Translations under genes and position numbers: made by a program
The notes under the pieces: generated by a model
What the model was told of the DNA's origin: nothing
Seen by the model: the letters and a program-made list of their open reading frames with translations, nothing else
Databases searched by the model: none
Part shown: positions 9,201 to 16,028 of the stretch, in pieces
Position numbering within the stretch: the first letter of the stretch is position 1
Layout of the letters: each line of letters opens with the position of its first letter
NCBI GenBank assembly: GCA_021776825.1
Contig: JAJFFG010000111.1
Location: 1-36,121, forward strand
Direction: 5' to 3'
DNA length: 36,121 nt
From: Planctomycetota bacterium
Lineage (GTDB): Bacteria > Planctomycetota > JAJSAM01 > JAJVHW01

Positions 9201-10523
9201 TTCGGCCTCGACGAGCGCGCTCGTCTTCGCCACTGTCTCGACCTGGAGCTTCCCGAGCGCGTCGTCCTTCAGGTCGCGTTCGTCGGTCACCTGGCCGAGC
9301 AGGTGCAGCGCGACCGAGAGTCCGACCACCAGCGTCAGGAAGAGACCCACCGTGCTCGTGGCGAGCACGGGGCTGCGCTGCGCCCAGCGGCGCAGGCGCA
9401 GGAGCGGTCCCGCCGACCGGGCGCGGATCGGCTCGTGCACGCGGACGCGGCGAAGATCCTCGGCGAAGTCGGCGGCCGTCGCGTAGCGGCGCTCGCGCTC
9501 GCGGTCCATCGCGGTCTCGACGACGACGCGCAGGTCGCTGCCGACCGTCGGGTTCAGGCGGCGGGGACTGTCGGGCTGCGACGTGAGGATCGCCTGCAGC
9601 AACTGACCGTGCGTCGCCGCCTCGAAGGGCAGCCGCAGCGTGAGCGCCTCGTAGAGCGCGACGCCGAGGGAGTACACGTCAGTGCGGCGGTCCAGACGGA
9701 AGCGCTCAGCGAGGATCTGCTCGGGCGACATGTACGCCGGCGTGCCGAGCAGTGCCCCGGGCTGGGTCACCGTCGCGTCCCCGGCGCTCTCCGTCGGGCG
9801 TGCGAGTCCGAAGTCGAGGACCACCGCGCGGCCGCCTTGCTCGTCCGTACCGCGTTCGATCATGACGTTGCCGGGCTTGACGTCACGGTGCACGAGCCCC
9901 GCCTCGTGCGCCTCGTGCAGCGCGCGGGCGGCTTCCTCGGTCCAGCGTAGCACCGCAGCGACGTCGTCCCTGGTGACACCGGACTCCGCCGCGCGACGGC
10001 GCGCGATCCACTGCGCGAGCGTCTCGCCCTCGATGTAGCGCATCGCGATCCAGGCGACCCCGTCCGACTCGCCGGCCTCGTAGACCGCGCAGATCGAAGG
10101 GTGGTCGAGCTTCGAGGCGATCTCGGCCTCGCGGCGGAAGCGCAGCAGCAGCTGTGCGGACGCCGTGAGCGAGGGCGTCAGCACCTTCAGCGCGACGCGG
10201 CGCGAGAGGCGTGAGTCCTCGGCCAGGTAAACGACTCCCATCCCGCCGGCGCAGAGTTCGCGCAGGATGCGATAAGGACCGATGGTGACGGGTGCGGTCG
10301 CGCGCTCTGCGCTGACGCCCTCTTCGGCAGGCGGCGTCGCGCCGAGCTGTTCGATCTTGACCATCGCGGGTAGCAGTTCGCGGATGGACTGCGCCATGTC
10401 CGGATGCCGCTTTGCGTACTCGTCGATGCTCGGGTGCTCGCCCGCGCGCAGGCGCTCCAGGAACTCCTCGGCTAACCGCTCGAGTGGATCGCGGTTGTCG
10501 ACGGAGTCCGGATCGTCGCTCAC
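6213..10523 (-). CDS. Receptor-like Ser/Thr protein kinase with WD40-type propeller and TPR tail
   Basis: The protein has 1436 aa. A GTG at 10523 is chosen because it overlaps the sigma-factor stop as GTGA and gives an N-terminus matching the paralogous leader at 6205. Order of parts: leader 12-61; kinase domain about 84-360 with a Gly-rich loop CAGGMG (first Gly replaced by Cys), Lys113, HRDVKPGN 212-219, DFG 237-239 and GTPAYMSPEQ 260-269; one membrane segment about 389-409 (TVGLFLTLVVGLSVALHLLG); a coiled coil about 412-465; about 750 residues of WD40-like repeats; a TPR-like C-terminus. The catalytic residues are present, so it should be active, with the kinase inside and the propeller outside. 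It lies between a coupled ECF sigma factor and a lipoprotein-like gene. This arrangement suggests signalling to the sigma factor, as inferred for planctomycete ECF-kinase pairs. Confidence 0.92.
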   Translation of the reverse strand: MSDDPDSVDNRDPLERLAEEFLERLRAGEHPSIDEYAKRHPDMAQSIRELLPAMVKIEQLGATPPAEEGVSAERATAPVTIGPYRILRELCAGGMGVVYLAEDSRLSRRVALKVLTPSLTASAQLLLRFRREAEIASKLDHPSICAVYEAGESDGVAWIAMRYIEGETLAQWIARRRAAESGVTRDDVAAVLRWTEEAARALHEAHEAGLVHRDVKPGNVMIERGTDEQGGRAVVLDFGLARPTESAGDATVTQPGALLGTPAYMSPEQILAERFRLDRRTDVYSLGVALYEALTLRLPFEAATHGQLLQAILTSQPDSPRRLNPTVGSDLRVVVETAMDRERERRYATAADFAEDLRRVRVHEPIRARSAGPLLRLRRWAQRSPVLATSTVGLFLTLVVGLSVALHLLGQVTDERDLKDDALGKLQVETVAKTSALVEAEAERDAKDEALSELRRASRTARSLAVAHASLLARDEDPMLSLLLARECVRAEPGTETVSQLRAALAGSQWRATISVPAKHVTHVAFDPAGHFVAWASSSDMAGVADLASGQVSATMDCGGSVAQLAISPAGDRIATSVLGPLLKPRPGRTHIWSRDGSLVTTIPEMLAATANSAERLVTLTEQGGVALWDWGGRRIAESPEAPGRVTAAAITADAAAVALVRDDASVSVWEVSTGTVWENSRYASSVRLAGIASIPNEAGAYGVCFTAAPSAEWAAGQLPGEGILQSIRVRGGEVHDSTWENADSFPAESRAFLFDAEEREAAAAVFSGGRVVVWRNAGTPSVTPFGSERGSWTPQSFVYSRDGKTAAILGEGRFMLIDPFGDTGTVDVAAESQSCIALSAHGVMAATGSGNRIRLWSCNPGELPSVPTDRAAAVRLSPTEDRLVLGPRGFGFSRRRRLTLASVDGRRIRSLGRQDEWWVPRVTFLPDGRSLLTSTDERVTLWSSDGVPRLHLDAPRGCEFGSLDVSPKGDRFLVVRVSKDAGSRVLVYDLDGHELLSIAPMRPDGEAETTVKVAAMFLADGESVATTTASWERELWSLLHVGRLQGWEEVEFEPGVRADLGPGTIWLSGNDSAVQSWGPTGTRLPDLVPPTCGSEEFVEWTPEAGMRVVPANLKSFSTVRLRRGPVWVSFRGRWARSDWHAYIVEHPSGPIFETFASDADAYPWTCAVTASGDRIFLSTGDGTVRQHLLDMDALLGLADERTSREFTRKELERYARILGDEQQEILAMYDVVDRLFESEVLREDVLARIASDATLSDRARAHAARVATGRADNASFILGKSRIVVTTRNRSADEYARALRWATAAERLASTRSSFVVNLGRAQYRVGGFEAALATLRRADAVQTVNKTADIGRRAFVAMALAGLGRLDEAEREIAAIRAVVEESALAAPAVPQQAPTSPTPTKVRGPKASESDLRSLREAEQVVSAARDAAGNER
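10299..10495 (-). repeat. Kinase-leader duplication, copy 2
   Basis: Partner of 5957-6153. Here the leader is in its usual place, directly before the kinase Gly-rich loop. Confidence 0.85.
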
Positions 10524-11167
10524 AGCCGGCCTTCGTTCGTCCACCCGGGGACGGTGGACATCAGCTCGCGCAGCCGCCTGAACGCGCGGATGTAGCGCTT
10601 GCTCGCAGCGGAGACGCCGATGCCGAGTTCGGTTGCGATCTCCGCGTTGGTGAGTTGCTCGAAGTGCCGGAGCGAGATGATCTCGCGGTCGAGCTCGTCC
10701 ATGGTGTCGAGCGCTGCGTTCAGGCGTCCACGCAACTCCTTGCGCATGGCGGCCTGACTGGGCGCGGTCACGCGTGCGGCGAGCTGCTGCGCGAGGACGA
10801 CGGACGTCACCCCGGGGCGCCCCGCGCGATCCAGCGGGACCTCGCGGCGCACGTCACGGGCCTGCACCCCGAGGTGCTCGCGGCACGCGAGCGCCATCCG
10901 CTGGCTCGTGAGGAATCGGAGCCAAAGGAAGAACGGCATGTCCGGTTTGGCCAGGTACTTCGGCAGGCGGCGCACGGCCTCGGCGTGCACGTCCTGGATC
11001 ACGTCGGAGACGCCGAGTCTCGCGCGCACGCGCCGGTCCAGACGGATGCGTACCATGGTCTCGAGGCGCTTACGGTGGAGGTCGAAGAGCGCGCCGGCGG
11101 CGGTTTGGTCGCCGTCGCGCACAAGGAGCAGAAGCTCCGTCGTGTCGCGCGGATCCTGACCCGGCAT
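10520..11167 (-). CDS. ECF-type RNA polymerase sigma factor
   Basis: The protein has 215 aa. The ATG at 11167 shares its A with the stop of the preceding gene (TGATG) and has GGGAGG about 6 nt upstream. Region 2 is visible as LGVSDVIQDVHAEAVRRLPKY with FFLWLRFLTSQRM. Region 4 is visible as LDREIISLRHFEQLTNAEIA and LGIGVSAASKRYIRAFRRLR, a helix-turn-helix. The short N-terminus and region-2 sequence fit the planctomycete/Verrucomicrobia ECF groups that lie beside Ser/Thr kinases and lack a cognate anti-sigma factor. The stop overlaps the kinase start by 4 nt, so the two are made in a coupled way. The kinase may control this sigma factor by phosphorylation; that is inference. Confidence 0.92.
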   Translation of the reverse strand: MPGQDPRDTTELLLLVRDGDQTAAGALFDLHRKRLETMVRIRLDRRVRARLGVSDVIQDVHAEAVRRLPKYLAKPDMPFFLWLRFLTSQRMALACREHLGVQARDVRREVPLDRAGRPGVTSVVLAQQLAARVTAPSQAAMRKELRGRLNAALDTMDELDREIISLRHFEQLTNAEIATELGIGVSAASKRYIRAFRRLRELMSTVPGWTNEGRL

Positions 11168-11796
11168 CACCACCTCCCGGACACCAGGAGGCGGTCGGCC
11201 GTCACGTCGGCGTCCCGCGACTCCAGGTGGCGACCGTGGTGATCCTCATCGACTTCCAGGATCGCCGGCCGGCCGTTGCCCCGGCTCTCGACGAAGGTAC
11301 GGACCAGGCGCGCGCACGTCCACGGGCGCTCCGTCGGGAGCGTGTGCTTCGCGCGCGGCAGGATCCTCAGATACGCCTCGCGGAGCTGAGCCTGGATCTT
11401 GAACGCCATTGAACACGGCGGCGTCTCGTCACGACCGCCGCAGATCGTCTCCTCGACGATCCGCGCGGGCAGCACCGCGCTGAGCTCTCCGAGGGCGATC
11501 TCGAGGTCCGAGATCTCGGCGATCTGCATGAACGTCTCATACTGCTGCTCGACACGGACGTCGAGCGGCGACAGGAGCACAACGCTCCCGACGCGATCGA
11601 CGACATCTGCGAACTCGCTCCGCAGGCCGGCGCCGCCCAGCATCCGCAGCGCCACGGCGCTACCGAGCGCGCTGGCGCAGGCAGGTGCCGTCAGGTCGGC
11701 CAGCACCAACGTCAGCACGAAGGACGTCCGGCGCGGGCTCCGGGACGCCCGCGCCTCGCTCCTCCGCCCCTTCCGGTCTTCGCCTGTCGGGTCCAT
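11167..11796 (-). CDS. Exported hypothetical protein, first gene of the ECF-kinase operon
   Basis: The frame gives 209 aa from an ATG at 11796. No good Shine-Dalgarno precedes it, so the start is uncertain. A basic N-region is followed by a hydrophobic stretch ending in a signal-peptidase-like site (TSFVLTLVLADLTAPACASA). The mature part has paired cysteines (ICGG...TPPCSM) and no family I recognise. The stop is coupled to the sigma-factor start (TGATG), which is the strongest evidence that the frame is real. Given its place ahead of an ECF sigma factor and a receptor kinase, an extracytoplasmic role in the same signalling unit is possible. Confidence 0.6.
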   Translation of the reverse strand: MDPTGEDRKGRRSEARASRSPRRTSFVLTLVLADLTAPACASALGSAVALRMLGGAGLRSEFADVVDRVGSVVLLSPLDVRVEQQYETFMQIAEISDLEIALGELSAVLPARIVEETICGGRDETPPCSMAFKIQAQLREAYLRILPRAKHTLPTERPWTCARLVRTFVESRGNGRPAILEVDEDHHGRHLESRDADVTADRLLVSGRW

Positions 11797-11858
11797 AGGA
11801 ACCCAACTGCGCGCGGCGACGCTGCGCGGACAGCGCTCTCGGATGCGTGCTCACAGAG

Positions 11859-11864
11859 ATCGTA
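11859..11864 (-). promoter_or_regulatory. Candidate -10 element for the ECF-kinase operon
   Basis: Minus strand reads TACGAT. Transcription would start near 11852, leaving about 55 nt before the ATG at 11796. It faces the rightward -10 candidate at 11976, with the two-unit repeat between them. Confidence 0.3.
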
Positions 11865-11910
11865 CGTCGCCCGATCGAGGAGCGCCCCGCACCCGAACCG
11901 ACGCGCCACG

Positions 11911-11932
11911 TGTGTGCCCTATTTGTGCCTTA
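11911..11932. promoter_or_regulatory. Two-unit direct repeat, copy C, between divergent promoters
   Basis: TGTGTGCCCTA is followed directly by TTTGTGCCTTA. It lies almost midway between two divergent -10 candidates (11859-11864 leftward and 11976-11981 rightward). This is the position of a shared upstream regulatory site for the ECF-kinase operon and the kinase-FGE gene. Only the 22-bp core is clearly shared with the other copies; the longer block of copies B and D is not. Confidence 0.45.
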
Positions 11933-11975
11933 CGGTCCGGAGCGCGTGCCCCGCCCTGCTTCCAGCCGGTCTCGG

Positions 11976-11981
11976 TAGGAT
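11976..11981 (+). promoter_or_regulatory. Candidate -10 element for the kinase-FGE gene
   Basis: Reads TAGGAT. Transcription would start near 11988, about 30 nt before the ATG at 12018, whose GGAGG Shine-Dalgarno lies at 12006-12010. Confidence 0.3.
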
Positions 11982-12103
11982 GCCGCCGCGACGCATGATG
12001 CGTCTGGAGGCAGCGACATGTCGGATCGATCGGCGTTCGGGCGGATGAGCGTGATGACGCGGGCGGCGGAGCCCGGGGAGACGGCGGAGCCGGCGAGACC
12101 GAG

Positions 12104-14272
12104 GTGGCCGCTGCCGCCGCGGCTGGTCCATTCACGCCCGCCGACGAGAAGTACGACGTCGCGGGCTCGATCGGCCACGGCGGCATGGGCGAAGTGCTGC
12201 TCGTCGAGGACCGCGACCTGCGCCGCCAGGCGGCGATGAAGATCCTGCGCGACGACTGGGCGGGTCAGCCCGCGCACCGGCTGAAGTTCGTGGCCGAGGC
12301 GCAGGCCACGAGCCAGCTCGAGCACCCCGGCATCCCGCCCGTGCACGACATCGGGATCAAGCCGTCGGGGCAGATCTACTTCACGATGAAGCTGGTGCGC
12401 GGCAAGACGCTCGCCGAGGTCATCAAGGACCTCTTCGTCGGGTCGAAGACCGTGCGTCGCGAGTACACGCTGCACAAGCTGGCGTCGATCCTCGAGCGCA
12501 TCTGCGAGGCGGTGCATTTCGCCCACGAGAAGGGTGTGATCCACCGAGACTTGAAGCCCGAGAACATCATGCTGGGCGAGTACGGCGAGGTCCACGTGAT
12601 GGACTGGGGGATCGCCAAGGTCGCGGGCGACGTCGGCGACGACGGGGCCGGCAACCAGTACGGCGACGAGTACGACGACTTCGCGGACGAGACGGCGGAC
12701 ACGGTGCGCACCGCGGGCATCGACGCGCTCATGACGATCGACGGCGCGATCAAGGGCACGATCCCCTACATGAGCCCGGAGCAGGCGGGGGGCGAGCCGC
12801 TCGACCGGCGCAGCGACGTGTACGCGCTGGGCTGCCTGCTCTACGAGATGCTCGCGCTGCATCCGGCGTACACAGGTGGCGGGATGGAACTGCTCGCCAA
12901 GGTGCGTGCGGGGGAGTTCGCCGACGTGCGCGCCCGCAACCCCCGTCGTCCCGTCCCCGAGCCGCTGGCGGAGCTCTGCGAGCAGGCCATGTCGCGCGCT
13001 GCCGCCGACCGCCCGGAGACGGCGTGGGAGTTCGGTGCGTCGCTGCGCGACTGGCTGGACGGTCGCGCGGAGCGGGCGCGCAAGCACAAGGAGGCCGAGG
13101 CGCTGGCGAAGCAGGGCATCGACGCGCGACGGCGCTACGAGTCGCTGCGCACGGAGGCCGACGCCGCGGAGCAGGCCGCCGACGCGATGAAGGGGGACTT
13201 CAAGCCGTGGCAGAGCGTCAACGAGAAGACGCCGTGGCTCGCCGCGCAGCGCGCCGTGACCGACCTCCGCCGCGACATGGCGGTGGCGTTCGCGGACGCG
13301 ACGGCTCTGCTCAACGCCGCTCTTGCAGCAGAGGAACGGAACACCACGGCGACCCGCGCCCTCGGAGACCTGTGGGCGACGCGCCTGGCCGAGACCGAGC
13401 TGCAGGGCGCAGCCGACGACGCGGCGCACGCCCTCACGATGCTCACGCGCTATGACGATGGCCGCCACGCCGGACTCCTCGCGGGCGACGGCTCGCTCGC
13501 GCTGACCTCCGATCCCCCCGGCGCCGAGGTGCTGCTGAGCCGCTTCGAGGAGGAGCACGGCGTGCTGGTCCCGGTGGAGGAGCGATCGCTCGCGAAGACG
13601 CCCACCGCCCGGCTCACGCTCCCGATGGGGTCCTACCTGTGCACGCTGCGTCTACCGGGTTACCGCGACGTGCGCTACCCGGTCCACATCACCCGCGGAC
13701 GGGCGTGGAAGGGAACCGTGCGGATGCGGACTGAGGACGAGACCCCCGAGGAGTTCGTGTACGTCCCGGGCGGGCCGTTTGTCTACGGCGAGGGCAAGGA
13801 CACGGCGACGAAGGACCTGTCGGACTTTCTGATCAAGAGGACGCCGGTGACGTTCGGAGAGTACGCCGAGTACCTGACGGCGCTCGATGCCGAGTCGGGA
13901 GAGGACGCGGTGGCCTACTGCGAGTGGAAGACGCGCGTGACGGGGCGAGAGTGGAGGCTTCCGACGGAAGAGGAGCGCGAGAAGGCGGCTCGGGGCGTGG
14001 ACGGACGGCGTTTCCCCTGGGGCGACGCGGCGGACGCGAGCCTCTGCAAGAACACCGACAGCCGAGCGGAGCCGACGCAGCCCGAGCCGGTCGGCGCCTT
14101 CCCCACGGCCGAGTCCGTCTACGGCATGCTGGACGCCGGTGGTGGCGTCTGGGACTGGACGTCGTCGCTCTTCGAGCCGCTCCGCGAGGCCTCCTCGTCG
14201 CGCGTCCTACGCGAGTCGCGTAGCGACGAGCCTGACGGGGCGAAGCGGAGCGAACGCCCCCGCGCCGCGTAG
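12104..14272 (+). CDS. Ser/Thr protein kinase fused to PEGA-like and truncated FGE domains; damaged at both ends
   Basis: Residue numbers count from the GTG at 12104 (722 aa). Kinase domain about 16-315: GHGGMG 24-29, Lys46, HRDLKPEN 147-154, DWG in place of DFG at 167-169, GTIPYMSPEQ 218-227. A coiled-coil linker, a PEGA-like beta domain (about 465-545) and an FGE/SUMF1-like domain (from about 548) follow. The likely original start is the ATG at 12018 with a perfect GGAGG, encoding MSDRSAFGRMSVMTRAAEPG, but it lies in another frame; a one-base shift near 12075-12100 separates it from the kinase frame. The FGE domain lacks a central stretch and ends abnormally after SRVLR, where GGSW and the final GFR motif should follow. 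The kinase core looks intact; whether a working protein is made is uncertain. No catalytic FGE role is expected, since such fused domains usually act in binding. Confidence 0.8.
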   Translation: MAAAAAAGPFTPADEKYDVAGSIGHGGMGEVLLVEDRDLRRQAAMKILRDDWAGQPAHRLKFVAEAQATSQLEHPGIPPVHDIGIKPSGQIYFTMKLVRGKTLAEVIKDLFVGSKTVRREYTLHKLASILERICEAVHFAHEKGVIHRDLKPENIMLGEYGEVHVMDWGIAKVAGDVGDDGAGNQYGDEYDDFADETADTVRTAGIDALMTIDGAIKGTIPYMSPEQAGGEPLDRRSDVYALGCLLYEMLALHPAYTGGGMELLAKVRAGEFADVRARNPRRPVPEPLAELCEQAMSRAAADRPETAWEFGASLRDWLDGRAERARKHKEAEALAKQGIDARRRYESLRTEADAAEQAADAMKGDFKPWQSVNEKTPWLAAQRAVTDLRRDMAVAFADATALLNAALAAEERNTTATRALGDLWATRLAETELQGAADDAAHALTMLTRYDDGRHAGLLAGDGSLALTSDPPGAEVLLSRFEEEHGVLVPVEERSLAKTPTARLTLPMGSYLCTLRLPGYRDVRYPVHITRGRAWKGTVRMRTEDETPEEFVYVPGGPFVYGEGKDTATKDLSDFLIKRTPVTFGEYAEYLTALDAESGEDAVAYCEWKTRVTGREWRLPTEEEREKAARGVDGRRFPWGDAADASLCKNTDSRAEPTQPEPVGAFPTAESVYGMLDAGGGVWDWTSSLFEPLREASSSRVLRESRSDEPDGAKRSERPRAA
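13746..14215 (+). repeat. FGE-domain segment, inverted copy 1
   Basis: This part of the kinase-FGE gene (from VYVPGGPFVYGEGKDTA to SSLFEP..EAS..RVLR) matches a leftward fragment at 16130-16533, which shares YVPGGPFVYGEGKDTA, KAARGVDGRRFPWGD and GGGVWDWTSSLFEP. The two copies stand in inverted orientation on either side of the toxin-antitoxin cluster, about 1.9 kb apart. Confidence 0.8.
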
Positions 14273-14289
14273 CGAGGCCGGCCGTGTGG

Positions 14290-14295
14290 TAGGCT
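14290..14295 (+). promoter_or_regulatory. -10 element for hicAB, leaderless
   Basis: TAGGCT preceded by TGTGG (extended form) ends 6 nt before the GTG start of hicA. Transcription should begin at or next to the start codon. No Shine-Dalgarno is present. Confidence 0.45.
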
Positions 14296-14301
14296 CGGCG
14301 G

Positions 14302-14547
14302 GTGGGGCGTCACGAGAAGACGAGGCTGAAAATCCTCCGCGGCGGCAGCGACGCGAACATCGGCTTCGATGACTTGCGAACGCTCCTCCTGCACCTCGGG
14401 TTCGAGGAACGGGTCCGGGGCAGCCACCACATGTTCCACAAGCCGGCGATCGAGGAACTCATCAACTTGCAGCGGTCCGGAGCGAAGGCGAAGCCGTACC
14501 AGGTCAGCGCAGTCCTCCTGCGGTACGACCTCGGAGGCGACGAGTGA
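14302..14547 (+). CDS. hicA: HicA-type mRNA interferase toxin
   Basis: The protein has 81 aa from a GTG start. HicA toxins are small double-stranded-RNA-binding-fold RNases that cut mRNA and are neutralised by HicB. Visible family features are the lysine-rich N-terminus, 'LRTLLLHLGFEE', the catalytic-His region RGSHHMFHKP (GSHH) and the C-terminal 'KPYQVSAVLLRY'. The protein is full length for the family. The gene appears leaderless: TAGGCT lies 6 nt upstream and there is no Shine-Dalgarno. Toxin precedes antitoxin and the stop overlaps the hicB start (TGATG), the usual hicAB layout. The pair sits between two broken FGE fragments. Confidence 0.92.
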   Translation: MGRHEKTRLKILRGGSDANIGFDDLRTLLLHLGFEERVRGSHHMFHKPAIEELINLQRSGAKAKPYQVSAVLLRYDLGGDE

Positions 14548-14759
14548 TGCACAAGTACGAGATCATCATCTACTGGAGCGAGGACGATCAGGCGTTCGTC
14601 GCCGAGGTCCCCGAGCTGCCGGGCTGCGCCGCCCATGGCGACACGTCCGACGAGGCGCTGGCGAACTGTCAGGATGCGATCACGCTGTGGATCGACACCG
14701 CCACGAACAACGGTCGCGCCGTCCCTGTCCCCAAGGGCCGCCGCCTGCACCTGGCCTGA
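14547..14759 (+). CDS. hicB: HicB-type antitoxin
   Basis: The protein has 70 aa from the ATG at 14547, which overlaps the hicA stop; a GTG one codon earlier is also possible. GGAGG at 14532-14536 serves either. The sequence IIIYWSEDDQAFVAEVPELP, followed by a conserved Gly-Cys and 'HGDTSDEALANCQDAI', is the typical HicB partial RNase H-like fold that binds and blocks HicA. This is the short HicB form without an added DNA-binding domain, so autoregulation, if any, needs another module. Confidence 0.92.
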   Translation: MHKYEIIIYWSEDDQAFVAEVPELPGCAAHGDTSDEALANCQDAITLWIDTATNNGRAVPVPKGRRLHLA

Positions 14760-14829
14760 GTTCTCGCACGTCGTGCGCGCACGTGGTCGCGCGTCGCCGG
14801 GACGTTCGCGCGGCAACGCGTTCCACCTA

Positions 14830-14867
14830 GATGCGCTGCCGCATTCAGGATGCGCTGCCGCATTCAG
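14830..14867 (+). repeat. Perfect 19-bp tandem duplication
   Basis: GATGCGCTGCCGCATTCAG occurs twice head-to-tail (14830-14848 and 14849-14867). The second copy runs straight into the surviving 3' end of higB. Nineteen bases is not a multiple of three, so the duplication would break the frame of a gene reading through it. Confidence 0.9.
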
Positions 14868-14915
14868 TGCGTTCTGACGCACGCGGAGTACGACCGCGGC
14901 GGGTGGAAGGAGTAG
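14850..14915 (+). pseudogene. higB toxin remnant (last ~15 codons)
   Basis: Immediately before higA a short frame ends in LTHAEYDRGGWKE and a TAG stop. This is the characteristic C-terminus of HigB/RelE-fold toxins that are encoded just upstream of a HigA of this type. Nothing recognisable as the rest of HigB is found upstream; instead there is a 19-bp tandem duplication and about 70 bp of unassigned sequence before hicB. The toxin gene has been deleted or overwritten, leaving the antitoxin. Its stop lies 3 bp before the higA ATG. Confidence 0.7.
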
Positions 14916-14918
14916 GAG

Positions 14919-15347
14919 ATGCCAAGGACCAAGCGCGCCGGTGACGCTCCGCTCCCGAAGCGGTTCGAGGACCTCGTGCACGTGATGGCTCCGTGCGCCA
15001 TCTCCGACGACGTCTCGCACGAGAACACGCTCGAGATGATCGACCGTCTGATGGCCGCCGGGCGCCTCACCAAGGGGCAGGCCGCGTACCTGGAGACGCT
15101 GGTGCAGCTCGTCGAGGCGTACGAGGCGCAGCACCACGCGATCGACATCGGCGATCTCGCGGGCAGCGCGACGCTGCGGCATCTGCTGGACGAGACCGGG
15201 TCGAACGCCTCTGACCTGGCACGGCTGCTCGACCTGCACCCGAGCATGGGGTCCAAGATCCTGAACGGCGACCGCGCGCTCACGCTGGACCACGTGCGGA
15301 CGCTGGCAGAGCACTTCGGCGTTCGGCCTGACGTGCTCATCGCGTGA
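14919..15347 (+). CDS. higA: HigA-type antitoxin / HTH regulator, orphaned
   Basis: The protein has 142 aa. GGAAGGAG precedes the ATG, overlapping the end of the higB remnant. The C-terminal half is an XRE-like helix-turn-helix (about residues 85-135: LRHLLDETGSNASDLARLLD, then SKILNGDRALTLDHVRTLAEHFGV). The N-terminal half, with 'EMIDRLMAAGRLTKGQAAYLETLVQLVEAYE', matches the longer HigA family in which the antitoxin follows HigB. HigA proteins bind HigB and repress their own operon. Here the toxin gene is reduced to its tail, so this is probably a surviving solitary antitoxin. It could still act as an anti-addiction factor or repressor. Confidence 0.82.
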   Translation: MPRTKRAGDAPLPKRFEDLVHVMAPCAISDDVSHENTLEMIDRLMAAGRLTKGQAAYLETLVQLVEAYEAQHHAIDIGDLAGSATLRHLLDETGSNASDLARLLDLHPSMGSKILNGDRALTLDHVRTLAEHFGVRPDVLIA

Positions 15348-15406
15348 TCGCCTGACGGGCACGGCTCCGTGTCCGCCGTGCGCGACTCGTCTCCTCGCGC
15401 GTGTGC

Positions 15407-15412
15407 TAGTCT
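15407..15412 (+). promoter_or_regulatory. -10 element for the ParDE/RelBE-like pair, leaderless
   Basis: TAGTCT preceded by TGTGC (extended form) ends 6 nt before the ATG at 15419. The spacing and sequence closely match the hicA element. No Shine-Dalgarno is present. Confidence 0.45.
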
Positions 15413-15418
15413 GAGCCC

Positions 15419-15649
15419 ATGTCGAACCTGCGCGCCCGCGTCCTCAAGGGTCGGCTCGTCATGGACGAGCCGACGACGTTGCCCGAGGGCACCGTCGTCG
15501 ATCTCGTCGCTGACGACGGCGGTGACGATCTCGACGACGTCGAGCGCGCCGCCCTCCATGCGGCGATCGAGCGGGGACTCGACGCGGCTCGCTCTGGTCG
15601 CGTCCGCCCGGCGGACGACGTGCTCGCCGAACTGCGCTCCGAGGGGTGA
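15419..15649 (+). CDS. Antitoxin of a ParE/RelE-type pair
   Basis: The protein has 76 aa. The N-terminus (RARVLKGRLVMDEPTTLPEG) is a short beta-strand segment common in small antitoxins of this kind. The rest is helical and acidic: VERAALHAAIERGLDAARSG, then 'DDVLAELRSEG', resembling the toxin-binding helix of ParD/RelB proteins. The stop overlaps the toxin start as GTGA, which fixes the pairing. It should bind and neutralise the downstream RelE/ParE-fold protein. The exact antitoxin family is not certain from sequence alone. Confidence 0.82.
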   Translation: MSNLRARVLKGRLVMDEPTTLPEGTVVDLVADDGGDDLDDVERAALHAAIERGLDAARSGRVRPADDVLAELRSEG

Positions 15650-15957
15650 GCCGGCGCGTCGTCGTCACGGAGCCCGCCGAGCGACAGATCCGCGCGATCG
15701 ATGACTGGTGGCGGGGGAACCCGCTCGCCGCACCGGCGCTCTTCGCCCGGGAACTCGCGGCGGCATTCGAGACGATCTCGACTCACCCCGGCGTCGGGCG
15801 CCGGTATCAGCATCCCACCGTGCGAGGAGTCCGCCGCACGCTCCTCCCTGCTTGCCGCTACCACGTCTACTACGTGCCGACAGAGAACGAGGTCGTCGAC
15901 CTCGCCGTCTGGAACGCCGTCCGCGGGAGCGGTCCGACGCTGAGCGATCTGGACTGA
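15646..15957 (+). CDS. ParE/RelE-superfamily toxin
   Basis: The protein has 103 aa from a GTG that overlaps the antitoxin stop by 4 nt. Family features are an N-terminal beta-strand and helix with 'AERQIRAIDDWWRGNP', a mid-protein 'STHPGVGRRYQHPTVRGVRR' and the C-terminal strands 'CRYHVYYVPTENEVVDLAVW' (the 'Y-x-V-Y-Y' core of the RelE/ParE fold). ParE members poison DNA gyrase and RelE members cut ribosome-bound mRNA; the sequence does not settle which. It is full length and appears intact. Confidence 0.9.
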   Translation: MSRRVVVTEPAERQIRAIDDWWRGNPLAAPALFARELAAAFETISTHPGVGRRYQHPTVRGVRRTLLPACRYHVYYVPTENEVVDLAVWNAVRGSGPTLSDLD

Positions 15958-16028
15958 CCGTCGCGCAGCGCTCCGGGCCGGCTTCGTACGGCCCTCCGTC
16001 GCCGCGCTCCGCCGCAAGCGGTGACGGA

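Noticed and set aside
11930..13558. Long leftward open frame (542 codons) opposite the kinase-FGE gene
   Set aside because: It mirrors kinase codons on the other strand, is dominated by Arg, Leu, Val and His, and has no Shine-Dalgarno or domain. The kinase motifs on the + strand are decisive.
14150..14280. Possible diversity-generating retroelement variable region at the FGE C-terminus
   Set aside because: FGE/C-type-lectin folds are known targets, but the region that would vary is missing, no template repeat is seen and no reverse transcriptase is in the window.
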